A DNA stretch of 28,083 bases from contig CAZUUA010000025.1 in assembly GCA_964623635.1 (NCBI GenBank), positions 1 through 28,083 on the forward strand, in the 5' to 3' direction. This DNA comes from UMGS1696 sp964623635. Its GTDB lineage: Bacteria > Bacillota > Clostridia > Oscillospirales > CAG-272. The notes beneath the pieces are model-generated. The model searched no databases. It was not told the DNA's origin and saw only the letters and a list, made by a program, of their open reading frames with translations. Shown piece after piece: positions 8,086 to 16,682 of the stretch; the stretch's first letter is position 1, and every line of letters starts with the position of its first letter. The position numbers and the translations under genes were made by a program.

Positions 8086-9465
8086 TTATGCTTCGACCGG
8101 CCAGTATTTGTCCAGAATCTCCGGCTTGATCCGCTTCATTTCGGCTCTGGGCAGGATCTTCAGCAGCTCCCAACCAATGTCCAGGGTCTGCTCGATGGTG
8201 CGATTTTCATAGAAGCCCTGGCTTATATACCGTGCTTCAAAGGCATCGGCGAACTTGGCATACAGCCGGTCTACCGGTGTCAGTGCCGCTTCGCCCAGCA
8301 CCACCATCAGCTCCTTTGCCTCCTTGCCACGGGCGTAGCTGGAGAAAAGCTGGTTCATGGTCCCGGCGTGGTCTTCTCTGGTCTTGCCTGCCCCTATGCC
8401 CTTGTCCTTCAGGCGGGACAGAGACGGCAGCACGTCCACGGGGGGCATGTAGCCCTTGCGGTACATTTCCCGGGACAGGATGATCTGCCCTTCCGTGATG
8501 TACCCGGTCAGGTCGGGAATGGGGTGGGTCTTGTCGTCCTCCGGCATGGTCAAAATCGGGATCATAGTGATGGAGCCATCGGAGCCAACCTTTCGCCCGG
8601 CCCGTTCGTACATGGTGGCAAGGTCGGTGTACAGATAGCCCGGATACCCTCTCCGTCCCGGCACTTCCTTCCGGGCAGCCGAAACCTCACGCAGTGCCTC
8701 GGCGTAGTTGGTGATGTCGGTCATGATGACCAGTACGTGCATTCCACATTCAAACGCCAGATATTCTGCGGCGGTCAGTGCCATACGAGGCGTGGATATC
8801 CGCTCGATGGCCGGGTCGGAGGCCAAATTGATGAACAGCACCGTCCGGTCGATGGCGCCGGTCTTTTTGAAGTCGGAGATAAAGAAGTCCGCTTCCTCGT
8901 AGGTGATGCCCACAGCCGCAAAGACCACCGCAAAGGGCGTGTCCGTATCGCTGCGCACCGTGGCCTGTCTGGCGATCTGGGCAGCTAAATTGGCGTGAGG
9001 CAGACCGGAGCCGGAGAAGATAGGCAGCTTTTGTCCACGAACCAAGGTGTTCAGCCCGTCGATGGTGGAGATGCCCGTCTGGATGAATTCGTTGGGGTAA
9101 TTGCGTGCCGCCGGATTGATGGGCGTACCGTTGATGTCCGGTGTGGCTTCCGGCAAAATGGCAGGGCCACCGTCGATGGGTTCGCCCATGCCGGAGAATA
9201 CACGACCAAGCATATCTCTGGATACCGGCAGTCGGACACTGTGTCCCGTGAAGCGCACCTTGGAGTAAGCCAGATTGATGCCCTGTGCGGATTCAAACAG
9301 CTGCACCAGCACGTTGGAGCCGTTGACTTCCAGTACCCGACACCGACGCACCTCTCCGTTTGGCAGCTCGATCTCACCCAGTTCGTCGTATTTGACGCCA
9401 TCCACCTTGCGCACCAGCATCAGCGGACCGGCAACTTCTTCTATCGTTCTATATTCTCGCTGCAT
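8086..9465 (-). CDS. atpB: V-type ATP synthase subunit B (non-catalytic)
   Basis: The 459-residue subunit alternates with subunit A in the hexameric head and carries the regulatory nucleotide site. It lacks a Walker A loop and has PIFSGSGLPHANLAAQIARQ in its place, the family signature. SDPAIERISTPRMALTAAEY and EALREVSAARKEVPGRRGYP follow. I chose the ATG at 9465 because GGAGGTG lies 5 nt upstream inside the end of atpA. The stop of atpA and this start are one base apart (TAAGATG), which suggests translational coupling and equal output of A and B. A longer frame from a TTG at 9480 adds MRRCK and is not needed. Confidence 0.96.
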   Translation of the reverse strand: MQREYRTIEEVAGPLMLVRKVDGVKYDELGEIELPNGEVRRCRVLEVNGSNVLVQLFESAQGINLAYSKVRFTGHSVRLPVSRDMLGRVFSGMGEPIDGGPAILPEATPDINGTPINPAARNYPNEFIQTGISTIDGLNTLVRGQKLPIFSGSGLPHANLAAQIARQATVRSDTDTPFAVVFAAVGITYEEADFFISDFKKTGAIDRTVLFINLASDPAIERISTPRMALTAAEYLAFECGMHVLVIMTDITNYAEALREVSAARKEVPGRRGYPGYLYTDLATMYERAGRKVGSDGSITMIPILTMPEDDKTHPIPDLTGYITEGQIILSREMYRKGYMPPVDVLPSLSRLKDKGIGAGKTREDHAGTMNQLFSSYARGKEAKELMVVLGEAALTPVDRLYAKFADAFEARYISQGFYENRTIEQTLDIGWELLKILPRAEMKRIKPEILDKYWPVEA

Positions 9466-9466
9466 C

Positions 9467-11218
9467 TTACACCTCCGCAAGCTGCTTGTCTATATCGTTG
9501 CGAATGTCGGAGAACACCGCATCCACCTCGTCCTCCGGCACGCTCTTGGCACGACCGATCCGCTCACGCACCGGCAGTACGGCGATCTTCTCGATGTCGG
9601 CACCACGCTGCAGTGCGGAGAGCGCCTTGTCCCGGAAGTGGAACAGCAGGTCTGCCATTTCGTATTGTTTCCTTAGAGAAGTGAACGAATCCGTGTCCAC
9701 GAAGGCATTCTGCTGCAAATAGTCCTCTCGAATGGAGCGGGCGATCTCCAGCGTCAGTCTGTCCTCCGGCGACAGAGCATCCATACCCACCAGCTTCACG
9801 ATCTCGTCCAACTCCGATTCGGCCTGCAGTACACGGCTGATCTCGTTCACCATATCGTTCCAGCCTGCATCCACCTGTGCACTGTACCAGCCTTCCAACC
9901 GGTCTCTGTACAGAGAATAGGAGTTCAGCCAGCCGATGGCCGGGAAATGTCTGCGGTAGGCCAGGGACGAATCCAGCCCCCAGAACACCTTGACGATCCG
10001 CAGAGTCGCCTGGGTCACGGGCTCGGAGATGTCACCACCGGCCGGAGAGACCGCACCAATGGCAGACAGCGCACCGATCCGGCCATCCTTGCCCTTGCAC
10101 ACCACCTGTCCGGCTCTTTCGTAGAACTGCGCCAGACGAGAGGTCAGGTAGGCAGGATAGCCTTCGTCACCGGGCATTTCTTCCAGTCGGCCGCTCATTT
10201 CCCGCAGTGCCTCTGCCCAACGAGAGGTGGAGTCGGCAATGACAGCTACCTTCAATCCCATGTCCCGGAAATACTCCGCAATGGTGATCCCGGTGTAAAT
10301 GGACGCTTCTCTGGCCGCCACCGGCATATCGGAGGTGTTGGCGATGAGGATGGTGCGCTCCATCAGGGACTTGCCGGTGCGCGGGTCGGTCAGCTCCGGG
10401 AACTCATGCAGCACGTCCGTCATTTCGTTGCCACGTTCGCCACAGCCGATGTACACCACCAGATCCACATTGCTCCACTTGGCAAGCTGGTGCTGCACCA
10501 CCGTTTTGCCCGAACCAAAGGGACCCGGTACACAGGCCGTGCCACCCATGGCGATGGGGAACAAGGTGTCGATGATGCGCTGCCCGGTGATCATGGGTTC
10601 CTTCGGCGGCAGCTTGCTCTGGTACGGACGAGACACACGCACCGGCCACTTCTGCATCAGATGCAGCTCGATCCGTTCGCCATTCGCACAAACTACGGTA
10701 CCGATCTTTTCTTCCACGGTATATTCGCCGCTCAGCACAAATTCGATGGTACCCTGCACATTCGGCGGTACCATGATCTGATGCCGCAGCGCACCGGTCT
10801 CGTCTACATAGCCCACGATGTCGCCGCCGGACACCGCTTCCCCTGCCTTGGCCGTAGCGTGGAACTGCCACTTCTTTTCTCTGTCCAGTGCAGGCAGGTC
10901 GATGCCTCTTGTGATATTGGGACCGGCAGACTGGAACATACGCTCCAGCGGTCGTTCGATGCCGTCAAAGATCCCGGTGATGAGCCCCGGCCCCAGCTCC
11001 ACCGACAGGGGTGCGCCGGTGGAGACCACCTTGTCCCCACGACCCAGACCGGCCGTTTCTTCGTAGACCTGGATGGAGGCTTTATCCCCGTGCATCTCGA
11101 TGATCTCCCCGATGAGCCGGTCGTCACCCACACGCACCACGTCAAACATATTGGCTTCCCGCATCCCCTCGGCAATGACCAGAGGACCGGATATTTTGAT
11201 GATTTTTCCTTCTGTCAT
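9467..11218 (-). CDS. atpA: V-type ATP synthase catalytic subunit A
   Basis: The 583-residue catalytic subunit hydrolyses or makes ATP in the A3B3 head. The Walker A loop is GPFGSGKT (232-239) and the catalytic glutamate is in CGERGNEM (261). The family-specific non-homologous insert lies between about residues 110 and 185, containing WQFHATAKAGEAVSGGD. The C-terminal region contains the usual PAIGWLNSYSLY. The length is normal for the bacterial and archaeal V/A type. The start has GAGAGGAAAACAAC in front of it. The gene lies between subunits F and B in the standard order. Confidence 0.97.
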   Translation of the reverse strand: MTEGKIIKISGPLVIAEGMREANMFDVVRVGDDRLIGEIIEMHGDKASIQVYEETAGLGRGDKVVSTGAPLSVELGPGLITGIFDGIERPLERMFQSAGPNITRGIDLPALDREKKWQFHATAKAGEAVSGGDIVGYVDETGALRHQIMVPPNVQGTIEFVLSGEYTVEEKIGTVVCANGERIELHLMQKWPVRVSRPYQSKLPPKEPMITGQRIIDTLFPIAMGGTACVPGPFGSGKTVVQHQLAKWSNVDLVVYIGCGERGNEMTDVLHEFPELTDPRTGKSLMERTILIANTSDMPVAAREASIYTGITIAEYFRDMGLKVAVIADSTSRWAEALREMSGRLEEMPGDEGYPAYLTSRLAQFYERAGQVVCKGKDGRIGALSAIGAVSPAGGDISEPVTQATLRIVKVFWGLDSSLAYRRHFPAIGWLNSYSLYRDRLEGWYSAQVDAGWNDMVNEISRVLQAESELDEIVKLVGMDALSPEDRLTLEIARSIREDYLQQNAFVDTDSFTSLRKQYEMADLLFHFRDKALSALQRGADIEKIAVLPVRERIGRAKSVPEDEVDAVFSDIRNDIDKQLAEV

Positions 11219-11234
11219 GTTGTTTTCCTCTCAT

Positions 11235-11552
11235 TCATTCCCGGAACAGGATGTCTGCACCGATGGCTCGTTCAGCTGCCTGACGCAAAAGCTGCATACC
11301 GACACCGCCACCTACCTCCGGCAATGCGATCACCGCCGGGGTCAGCTGTGTGTCATACTTCGCCACCTGGTCTGCCAACGCCAGCGCATAGTTTGGTGTT
11401 AAAAATACGATGGTACATTCTTCTGCCGCCTTCGTGAGCATCTCTGCTGCCACTGCCGCATTCTCCGCCTGGTATACCGCAAAGCCGGCCGCCTGGAAGG
11501 TCAATGTGTCCCCTCTTGTGCCGACCACGCCGATCCGTCCTACCTCAGACAT
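11235..11552 (-). CDS. atpF: V-type ATP synthase subunit F
   Basis: The 105-residue protein is a small central-stalk subunit that binds subunit D (called NtpG in Enterococcus hirae). The recognisable pattern is IGVVGTRGDTLTFQAAGF, then CTIVFLTPNYALALADQV and PAVIALPE near the middle, matching the Rossmann-like fold of this family. The ATG at 11552 overlaps the end of atpC by 8 nt, so translation is probably coupled. It ends 16 nt before atpA. Confidence 0.93.
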   Translation of the reverse strand: MSEVGRIGVVGTRGDTLTFQAAGFAVYQAENAAVAAEMLTKAAEECTIVFLTPNYALALADQVAKYDTQLTPAVIALPEVGGGVGMQLLRQAAERAIGADILFRE

Positions 11553-12543
11553 ATGCCACCCTGATCCTTTCCCGCAGTGCCGAACCGCTCAGTCCTGCTG
11601 CCAATCCTGCCGCTATGATCCGTCCGTTTTTCAGCTCCGTTTCCCGCTGCAAAAAGAACACCGCCGGTACGTGTACCCCAAAGGGTGTGTACCGCTCCCG
11701 GTTCAAAAGGGACAACGCCATCTCGTCCATGACCTTTTCCGGACGACCGTTTGCTGAGACGATCCGGTCTACCGCTTCCTTCACCATACCCGTCATGTGG
11801 TCTGACAGCTCGCTATAGGACAGGCAGCCACTTGCCGGTGTACAAAACTGCTCCTTCGGTATGGTACCGCCGGGGACAAAGGCCTTATCGAATATGGCAA
11901 GTGCCGCATCCTTATTGCCCTTTGACAACCGCACCGACGAGAGCACATTGGTCAGATCGGCCTTGGCTGCCACGTATTCCTGAAACAGCGGCACACCATA
12001 AGAGCGCACGTTGTCTGCCATGTCGCCGTAGCAGGCCTTGTCCAGGTGAAAATCGATCTGTCGACCTTCGCCGGTCTGGGCATAGGCTTCCATAGCTTCT
12101 CCAACCGCTTCTGCCATATGGGTAGGCAGACCGGTCACGTTTCCCTTTGCCAACCGCTCTACCAACGATTGGGTATCCACCGTTCCACAGCTGTAGTAAT
12201 TGCTGCTGTAGTCCAGACCCAAGATCCCGGCTTTCAGTGCGGTCTTGATGTTGTTGCAGTCGTATTTGTAGAAGAGAAAATCGTATACCGCCGGGTCCGG
12301 TGCCACTTCCTTGACCAGTGTTGCCGCATCGGTCAGCGCCATATTCCAGACCTGCTCCGGTGGTGTATGCTCGTCGATCTGGATTTTTTCGTCCCGCAGA
12401 AATCCACACTCGATCACCGTACGCACAAGCATCTCCGGTGTCCGGCAATCCAGCATCCGTTCCAGACGAGCTGCCGCCGTGTCCTTTCCTTCTGCCGCAC
12501 GGATCCGGGCAGAGGCGTACATATATTCCGTATCGTTTGTCAT
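11545..12543 (-). CDS. atpC: V-type ATP synthase subunit C
   Basis: The 332-residue subunit forms the funnel that joins the central stalk to the K ring (AC39/subunit d family). Family features are YMYASARIRAAEG at the N-terminus and DFLFYKYDCNNIKTALKAGI near residues 90-110. I place the start at the ATG at 12543, preceded by AAAGGA, because MTNDTEYMYASARIRA fits the family's usual N-terminus. A GTG at 12570 overlaps the stop of atpE as GTGA and would add nine residues, but it has no ribosome site. The end overlaps atpF by 8 nt. Confidence 0.92.
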   Translation of the reverse strand: MTNDTEYMYASARIRAAEGKDTAAARLERMLDCRTPEMLVRTVIECGFLRDEKIQIDEHTPPEQVWNMALTDAATLVKEVAPDPAVYDFLFYKYDCNNIKTALKAGILGLDYSSNYYSCGTVDTQSLVERLAKGNVTGLPTHMAEAVGEAMEAYAQTGEGRQIDFHLDKACYGDMADNVRSYGVPLFQEYVAAKADLTNVLSSVRLSKGNKDAALAIFDKAFVPGGTIPKEQFCTPASGCLSYSELSDHMTGMVKEAVDRIVSANGRPEKVMDEMALSLLNRERYTPFGVHVPAVFFLQRETELKNGRIIAAGLAAGLSGSALRERIRVAYV

Positions 12544-12566
12544 GGATCTTGTTCCTTTCTCCGGCT

Positions 12567-13232
12567 TCACGAAAACAACGTCTTCTGCACCACCGGATCC
12601 ATCTTGTCCCGCAGACCGTTCAGCAGCACGGACAGCGCACAGTTGGTCTCCGTGTCTCCATAGCGCACCACCACACCGCCGGAAATGGGCACGGTCTCGT
12701 CACCCAATCGGATCTCCGGTGCAGCAGGCAACACGGCAGCGACCTGCTTTTGTACCGCTGTCAACACACCGGCGCCATAGGTTTCCTTGTCTTTTTCGGA
12801 AAAGTGCAGGGTGTAGACCTCGCTTGCTTCTGCAAAGGCTTCGTCCCGGTATTCCGTCTGCAAAAACCGCACGGTCTCTACCCGTTCTGTGATGGCAGAG
12901 GACGCAAGGTTTGCCAGGAATGCTGCATATTCGTCCGCCGGCAGAGACAGGATCACCTTCTCCGCCTTTTGATACACCTCGGCGATTCGGGACGCTTTTT
13001 CGGTCAGTACGATCTCCCGGCACTGCATAGCGGCATTTGCCTTTTCTCTGGTGCGAATGGCAGACGCATCCTTTTCCGTCTCGACCTTGTGTGCGTCTTC
13101 CATGGCGGCAATGGTGGTGGCGGTTTCCCTGTCCAGCGCAGCCAGCTTTTCGTCACACGCACTTTGGATGTCTTCGATCCGTCTGTTTCCTTCCGCCTCT
13201 ATTTTTTCTAAAATTTTCGCAAGGTTGTTCAT
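12567..13232 (-). CDS. atpE: V-type ATP synthase subunit E (peripheral stalk)
   Basis: The 221-residue protein has a long N-terminal alpha-helical coiled coil (about residues 1-95, rich in Glu, Lys and Ala). A globular C-terminal domain contains VRLGDETVPISGGVVVRYGD-like sequence, here IRLGDETVPISGGVVVRYGD, and LLNGLRDKMDPVV. This is the peripheral-stalk subunit that pairs with the G/H subunit and holds the head still against rotation. The AAGGAG ribosome site lies 6 nt before the ATG. The gene sits 22 nt after ntpK and overlaps or abuts atpC depending on the atpC start. Confidence 0.93.
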   Translation of the reverse strand: MNNLAKILEKIEAEGNRRIEDIQSACDEKLAALDRETATTIAAMEDAHKVETEKDASAIRTREKANAAMQCREIVLTEKASRIAEVYQKAEKVILSLPADEYAAFLANLASSAITERVETVRFLQTEYRDEAFAEASEVYTLHFSEKDKETYGAGVLTAVQKQVAAVLPAAPEIRLGDETVPISGGVVVRYGDTETNCALSVLLNGLRDKMDPVVQKTLFS

Positions 13233-13254
13233 GCTTTTCTCCTTCTGTCACGCA

Positions 13255-13746
13255 TCAGAAGAACAGGATGGGCAGCAGAGAGATCAGCAGTGCAAAAATG
13301 GCGTAGGTCTCGACCAGTGCCGCAGAGGTGATGGCCTTGCCCACTTCGCCGGGTCTCTTAGCGATCAGATGGATACCGGACGCCGCCACACGACCCTGAT
13401 GGATCCCGGACAGCAGTCCCACAAAGCCCATGGGAATGGATGCCATCAAGAAGTAGGCACCTTCGGCGATGGTCAGATCGATAGGCGTGCTCAGGATGCC
13501 GATCTTGTACAGGATCATGAAGGCCGTTACCAGACCATAGATACCCTGGGTGCCAGGCAGTGCCTGAAGCAGCAGTGCCTTACCGAACTTGGACGGGTCC
13601 TCGCTGAGCATACCGGAAGAAGCTTCGCCTACGATGCCCACACCCTTTGCACTGCCGATACCGGCCAACGTAGCCGCCAATGCTGCACCCAAAAGTGCCA
13701 GGTTCTGACCGGTGAGAAACTGATTCAAAAATTCTGCGAATGTCAT
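13255..13746 (-). CDS. ntpK: V-type ATP synthase subunit K (rotor ring, predicted Na+-binding)
   Basis: The 163-residue proteolipid has four membrane helices in two homologous hairpins, the duplicated 16-kDa form. Each half begins with a glycine-rich helix (GIGSAKGVGIVGEA; then GLLSGIHQGRVAASGI). In Enterococcus hirae NtpK the Na+ ligands are Leu61, Thr64, Gln65, Gln110 and Glu139. The equivalents here are L63, T66 and Q67 in LPGTQGIYG, Q117 in SGIHQGR and E146 in LVETYAIF. Only the second hairpin has the carboxylate, as in E. hirae. The residues are seen; sodium coupling is inferred. The ribosome site AAAGGAG lies 9 nt before the ATG. A leader of 253 nt separates it from ntpI. Confidence 0.95.
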   Translation of the reverse strand: MTFAEFLNQFLTGQNLALLGAALAATLAGIGSAKGVGIVGEASSGMLSEDPSKFGKALLLQALPGTQGIYGLVTAFMILYKIGILSTPIDLTIAEGAYFLMASIPMGFVGLLSGIHQGRVAASGIHLIAKRPGEVGKAITSAALVETYAIFALLISLLPILFF

Positions 13747-13999
13747 GATATTGTACTCCTTTTATTGGAATTTTTATAGATTTACAAGAAAGCAAAACAA
13801 ATTTGTTGTATAAATGTCACAAACGATAATGTGAATAGCCATCAACCAACCATACAGTCAACAAGCCAAACGATATTGTTTTTTCTGCACAGACTATATG
13901 TCAGCGCACCCATAACCAAAAAGTTTTGCCAGGCTTTTTCAAGAGCCACGTTCCCCCGTCTCTCCTCTCTGACAATTTGTACTACTCCCCATCAGCACC
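13747..13999 (-). promoter_or_regulatory. long ntpI-ntpK spacer with a candidate internal promoter
   Basis: The other gaps in this operon are 42 nt or less, but this one is 253 nt and AT-rich towards ntpK. On the minus strand a possible promoter is TTGTTT (13800-13795), a 16-nt spacer and TATAAA (13778-13773), 27 nt before the ntpK start. A perfect 12-bp palindrome, AACAAATTTGTT (13796-13807), overlaps its -35 box. I see no clear terminator and no ORF with a ribosome site. An internal promoter would fit the need for many more K subunits than other subunits, but this is inference. Confidence 0.4.
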
Positions 14000-15931
14000 T
14001 CACCGGAACCGAACGTATTGGCTCCGTGGGGTCAGCGGAACGAAGGGTCGACCGCCGTCTTCGTAGAACTTGCCAAAGAACTCGATGTACTGCAGACGGG
14101 ACGTGTGGACGAAGGAACCCAGCAGGTTGATCGCTAAGTTCATCACGTGACCGATCGTGCCCACCACAATCAGCAAAAGCACACCGATCACCGACGGACC
14201 TGCCATGGTACCAATGATGTTGAATACACTGGCGATCACCGCAGAGGCAAGGCCCAGTGAAAGGATTCGGGAATAGGACAATAGGTCGGATACATAATTC
14301 ACAATGCCGTAGAGACCAAGAAATCCTTTCAGAACCTTCATCACCGGGTTCTTCTCGTGCCGACCGGACGTGCACAGGATCAACAGTACCCCCAGCGCCA
14401 CGATCACAAGCCCTGCATATAAGGTGAGAAAGCTCACACCGGCTCCGATGAAGATCAGCATCCAGCTGCCTGCATCGCATATGGCCGATACTTTATCGCC
14501 TTTTTTCCATAGTACATAGAACTGCACCGCAAGCCCCGTGAATAGGTGGATGGCGCCGATCACAATGGAGATCACCAAGAACTGCATGGGATCGTTCAGC
14601 GGATTGAACCACAGCGCCAGATCCAGCTCTCCCGGACGACCGGCAAAGTTCTGGGCAATGGCTTGGGGCAGGTCACCGAAGTATCCGCCAAAGAGCACGC
14701 CCATCACCGCCATACTGCCGCCGCACATGGTGAACATATTGAGAAATTTCCCAAGCGACCCTTCCGGTTTCAGCAGCTTTTTGCCAAGGATACAGCCCAC
14801 CATCAGCAACAGTCCGTAGCCCACATCCGCAAACATCAGACCGAAGATGAAGATGTAGAAAAAGCTCATCAGGAACGTGGGATCAAAGCTGCCATAGGCC
14901 GGAAGCGAATACAGCGACACCACCGGTTCAAATTGGCTTGCCATTGCATTGTTGGTCAGCAGCACCGGCACGTCGTCCGTGGGTTCCGGTTCTGCCAGCT
15001 CGTAGGCATCGCCTCGGTTTTCCAGCAGCGCCACCACCGCATCCACACGTCCTGTCGGCACCCAACCGGTCAAGATCGCCGTATGTCTGGTGTAGCCAAG
15101 CTGTTCGGCTGCCTCTTTGCGTGCTTCGATGGTGGTGAGCCTGTCCAGATATTCCTCCACCACCGGCAAGTGTTCTGCCAATGTTTCCGCTTGCTTTCGC
15201 AGGTTTGACAAGGTTTCGGTCAACGCCGCTTCTCGCTTGGCAAGTGTGGTCAGCATCCCGGAAACGCCGCCGTCCGCTGTCGTCACCGTATAAGGCACCG
15301 GTGTAAAGCCCACATTGTGCAGGACACGCATCACGTCCTCGTATTCCGATGCCCACAGGGTCACGGCAAGGGCATGGCTGCGATTCTTCTCTGTCCCATT
15401 CACCGGCTGTACTTCCTCTGCCACACAGGCATAGTCTGCCAGCATTTCGTCCAGCGTCTCCATGGGGACCAGCGCCGGTACCAGACCACAGATCGTTCGT
15501 GTGGTTTTGGTTCTTTCCTCCGGCAACGCACCGGTGTAGTTCTGCCATAGTGCAAGTCCCTCACGCTGGTTCGTGCACAGGAGACGTTCTCGTTGTGCCT
15601 GTTCCATCTCTTGGGCAATACGCAGCGCCTCCTGTACCAATGCCTCTCCGTCCGGCCAGCGCTCGTCCCATTCCGCTTCCACGGGAGACGGAAACAGGCT
15701 GCGTGTACGGATCCGATGACCGGACAAAAAGTCGATCGCTTCCCCGGCCTGGGTCTTGGCCAACGCCAGTCTTGCGTTTTCCTCGGTCGGTTTGGCAGAT
15801 CCGCTTGGCTCTTGGTCGATGGCAGCGGTGGTCAACTCCACACACCTGAGCCGCTGCAAGGCATACAGCAGACTGTCCGCTTCCTCTCGCAGCACTGCCA
15901 CGGACAGCTTTTTCATATTGCTAACTGCCAC
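14000..15931 (-). CDS. ntpI: V-type ATP synthase subunit I (membrane stator, a-subunit homologue)
   Basis: The 643-residue protein has a long N-terminal cytoplasmic half (about 1-350) with coiled-coil segments. The C-terminal membrane half has about seven or eight helices, starting near SFFYIFIFGLMFADVGYGLL and including LGLASAVIASVFNIIG and FVHTSRLQYIEFFGKFYEDGG at the end. These are family signatures for the subunit that forms the ion half-channels and anchors the peripheral stalks. The start is the GTG at 15931: AGGAGG lies 7 nt upstream, and MAVSNMKKLSVAVL fits the usual N-terminus. The ATG at 15916 is too far from that site. It lies 15 nt after the G/H subunit gene. Confidence 0.95.
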   Translation of the reverse strand: MAVSNMKKLSVAVLREEADSLLYALQRLRCVELTTAAIDQEPSGSAKPTEENARLALAKTQAGEAIDFLSGHRIRTRSLFPSPVEAEWDERWPDGEALVQEALRIAQEMEQAQRERLLCTNQREGLALWQNYTGALPEERTKTTRTICGLVPALVPMETLDEMLADYACVAEEVQPVNGTEKNRSHALAVTLWASEYEDVMRVLHNVGFTPVPYTVTTADGGVSGMLTTLAKREAALTETLSNLRKQAETLAEHLPVVEEYLDRLTTIEARKEAAEQLGYTRHTAILTGWVPTGRVDAVVALLENRGDAYELAEPEPTDDVPVLLTNNAMASQFEPVVSLYSLPAYGSFDPTFLMSFFYIFIFGLMFADVGYGLLLMVGCILGKKLLKPEGSLGKFLNMFTMCGGSMAVMGVLFGGYFGDLPQAIAQNFAGRPGELDLALWFNPLNDPMQFLVISIVIGAIHLFTGLAVQFYVLWKKGDKVSAICDAGSWMLIFIGAGVSFLTLYAGLVIVALGVLLILCTSGRHEKNPVMKVLKGFLGLYGIVNYVSDLLSYSRILSLGLASAVIASVFNIIGTMAGPSVIGVLLLIVVGTIGHVMNLAINLLGSFVHTSRLQYIEFFGKFYEDGGRPFVPLTPRSQYVRFR

Positions 15932-15946
15932 AGCTTCCCCTCCTCA

Positions 15947-16264
15947 CTACATCCGATCCAGAAGCGCCTGCACCACAAGCACCACCGCTTTGTCCATGTG
16001 ACCTTTGGCTACCTGCGTGGTGGCGGCCGCTTCTTCCTTTGCCTGTGCAAGAAGTGTCTCGGTCGCAAGCGTCGCCTCGTTCTCCACCTGTGCCGCCATT
16101 TCCCGTCGCTTGGCATCCAACGCTTTTTGTCGGTCCTTCACCAAAAGCTCTGCTTCCACGCTCCTCTGCCGCAGCTTGTCGTCGGCTTCTGCCTGTGCCT
16201 GCTGCACCCTTTTTTCGATCTCGTCTTCCTTTTGGCGAATTTGCTCTATCGCCGTATTCTGCAC
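15947..16264 (-). CDS. V-type ATP synthase peripheral-stalk subunit G/H
   Basis: With a GTG start at 16264 the protein has 105 residues, the usual size for this family. It is almost entirely a charged alpha-helical coiled coil (AIEQIRQKEDEIEKRVQQAQ, then AKRREMAAQVENEA), ending in a hydrophobic C-terminal helix (DKAVVLVVQALLDRM). Such proteins pair with subunit E in the outer stalk. The start was chosen because AGGAAGGAG lies 9 nt upstream. The longer frame from the ATG at 16342 would begin inside the operon promoter and add a basic tail unlike the family. It is the first gene of the operon. Confidence 0.85.
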   Translation of the reverse strand: MQNTAIEQIRQKEDEIEKRVQQAQAEADDKLRQRSVEAELLVKDRQKALDAKRREMAAQVENEATLATETLLAQAKEEAAATTQVAKGHMDKAVVLVVQALLDRM

Positions 16265-16340
16265 GTTTTTCCACTCCTTCCTGCAATATCGCCGTTCCGA
16301 TATCGTCTGTACCAAAACCGTCGAATTTGTTGTTTTCTTC

Positions 16341-16369
16341 ATTTTAGCACATTGTCACACAAATTGCAA
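16341..16369 (-). promoter_or_regulatory. promoter of the V-ATPase operon
   Basis: On the minus strand TTGCAA (16369-16364), a 17-nt spacer and TAAAAT (16346-16341), with TG one base before the -10 box. The 5' leader to the GTG start at 16264 would be about 70 nt. A second TATAAT lies at 16380-16375 but has no good -35 box at the right distance. Confidence 0.65.
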
Positions 16370-16620
16370 TGCACATTATAGCTGATTATCGACAGATATT
16401 TCCAACTATTTTTGTTTGTCCTGTCATATCAGTCGGCGGATTCTGTGATGTTTGTTACTTTTGTGAAGTTATAACATTTGTGTCCTTAAGGGTCTATTTT
16501 GCATTTTTATTTCCAATTTTATGCAAATCACGCTCTTTTTCCTCTATCGAGAACCACTTCTCTACCTATTTATTAATATAGTCTCCTCCCATTCTACCCA
16601 AAAATTCTTGCTGTTATGCC
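16370..16620. other. AT-rich intergenic stretch
   Basis: This is the most AT-rich part of the window. It lies upstream of the V-ATPase promoter and before the rightward promoter at 16621. Frames crossing it have no ribosome site and no recognisable product. I see no tRNA, terminator with a T-run or repeat unit in it. It could hold regulator sites for either promoter, but I cannot identify any. Confidence 0.5.
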
Positions 16621-16649
16621 TTGACAAACAGAACCAAAATCTCTACAAT
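16621..16649 (+). promoter_or_regulatory. near-consensus rightward promoter, antisense to the next gene
   Basis: Perfect TTGACA (16621-16626), 17-nt spacer, TACAAT (16644-16649). A transcript would start near 16656, cross the small minus-strand gene at 16683-17000 in antisense and reach rarA at 17076. No other convincing promoter for the rarA unit is visible in the 75-nt gap before rarA. Confidence 0.65.
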
Positions 16650-16682
16650 ATAAGTGTGGTGCTGCACATTGCTTTTCGATCC

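Noticed and set aside
9947..11437. A 496-codon plus-strand open frame antisense to atpA
   Set aside because: It is the complement of a certain coding gene in GC-rich sequence and has no family features.
16265..16342. Longer G/H stalk subunit starting at the ATG at 16342
   Set aside because: The ATG overlaps the -10 box of the operon promoter and the extra residues do not fit the family. The GTG at 16264 has AGGAAGGAG.
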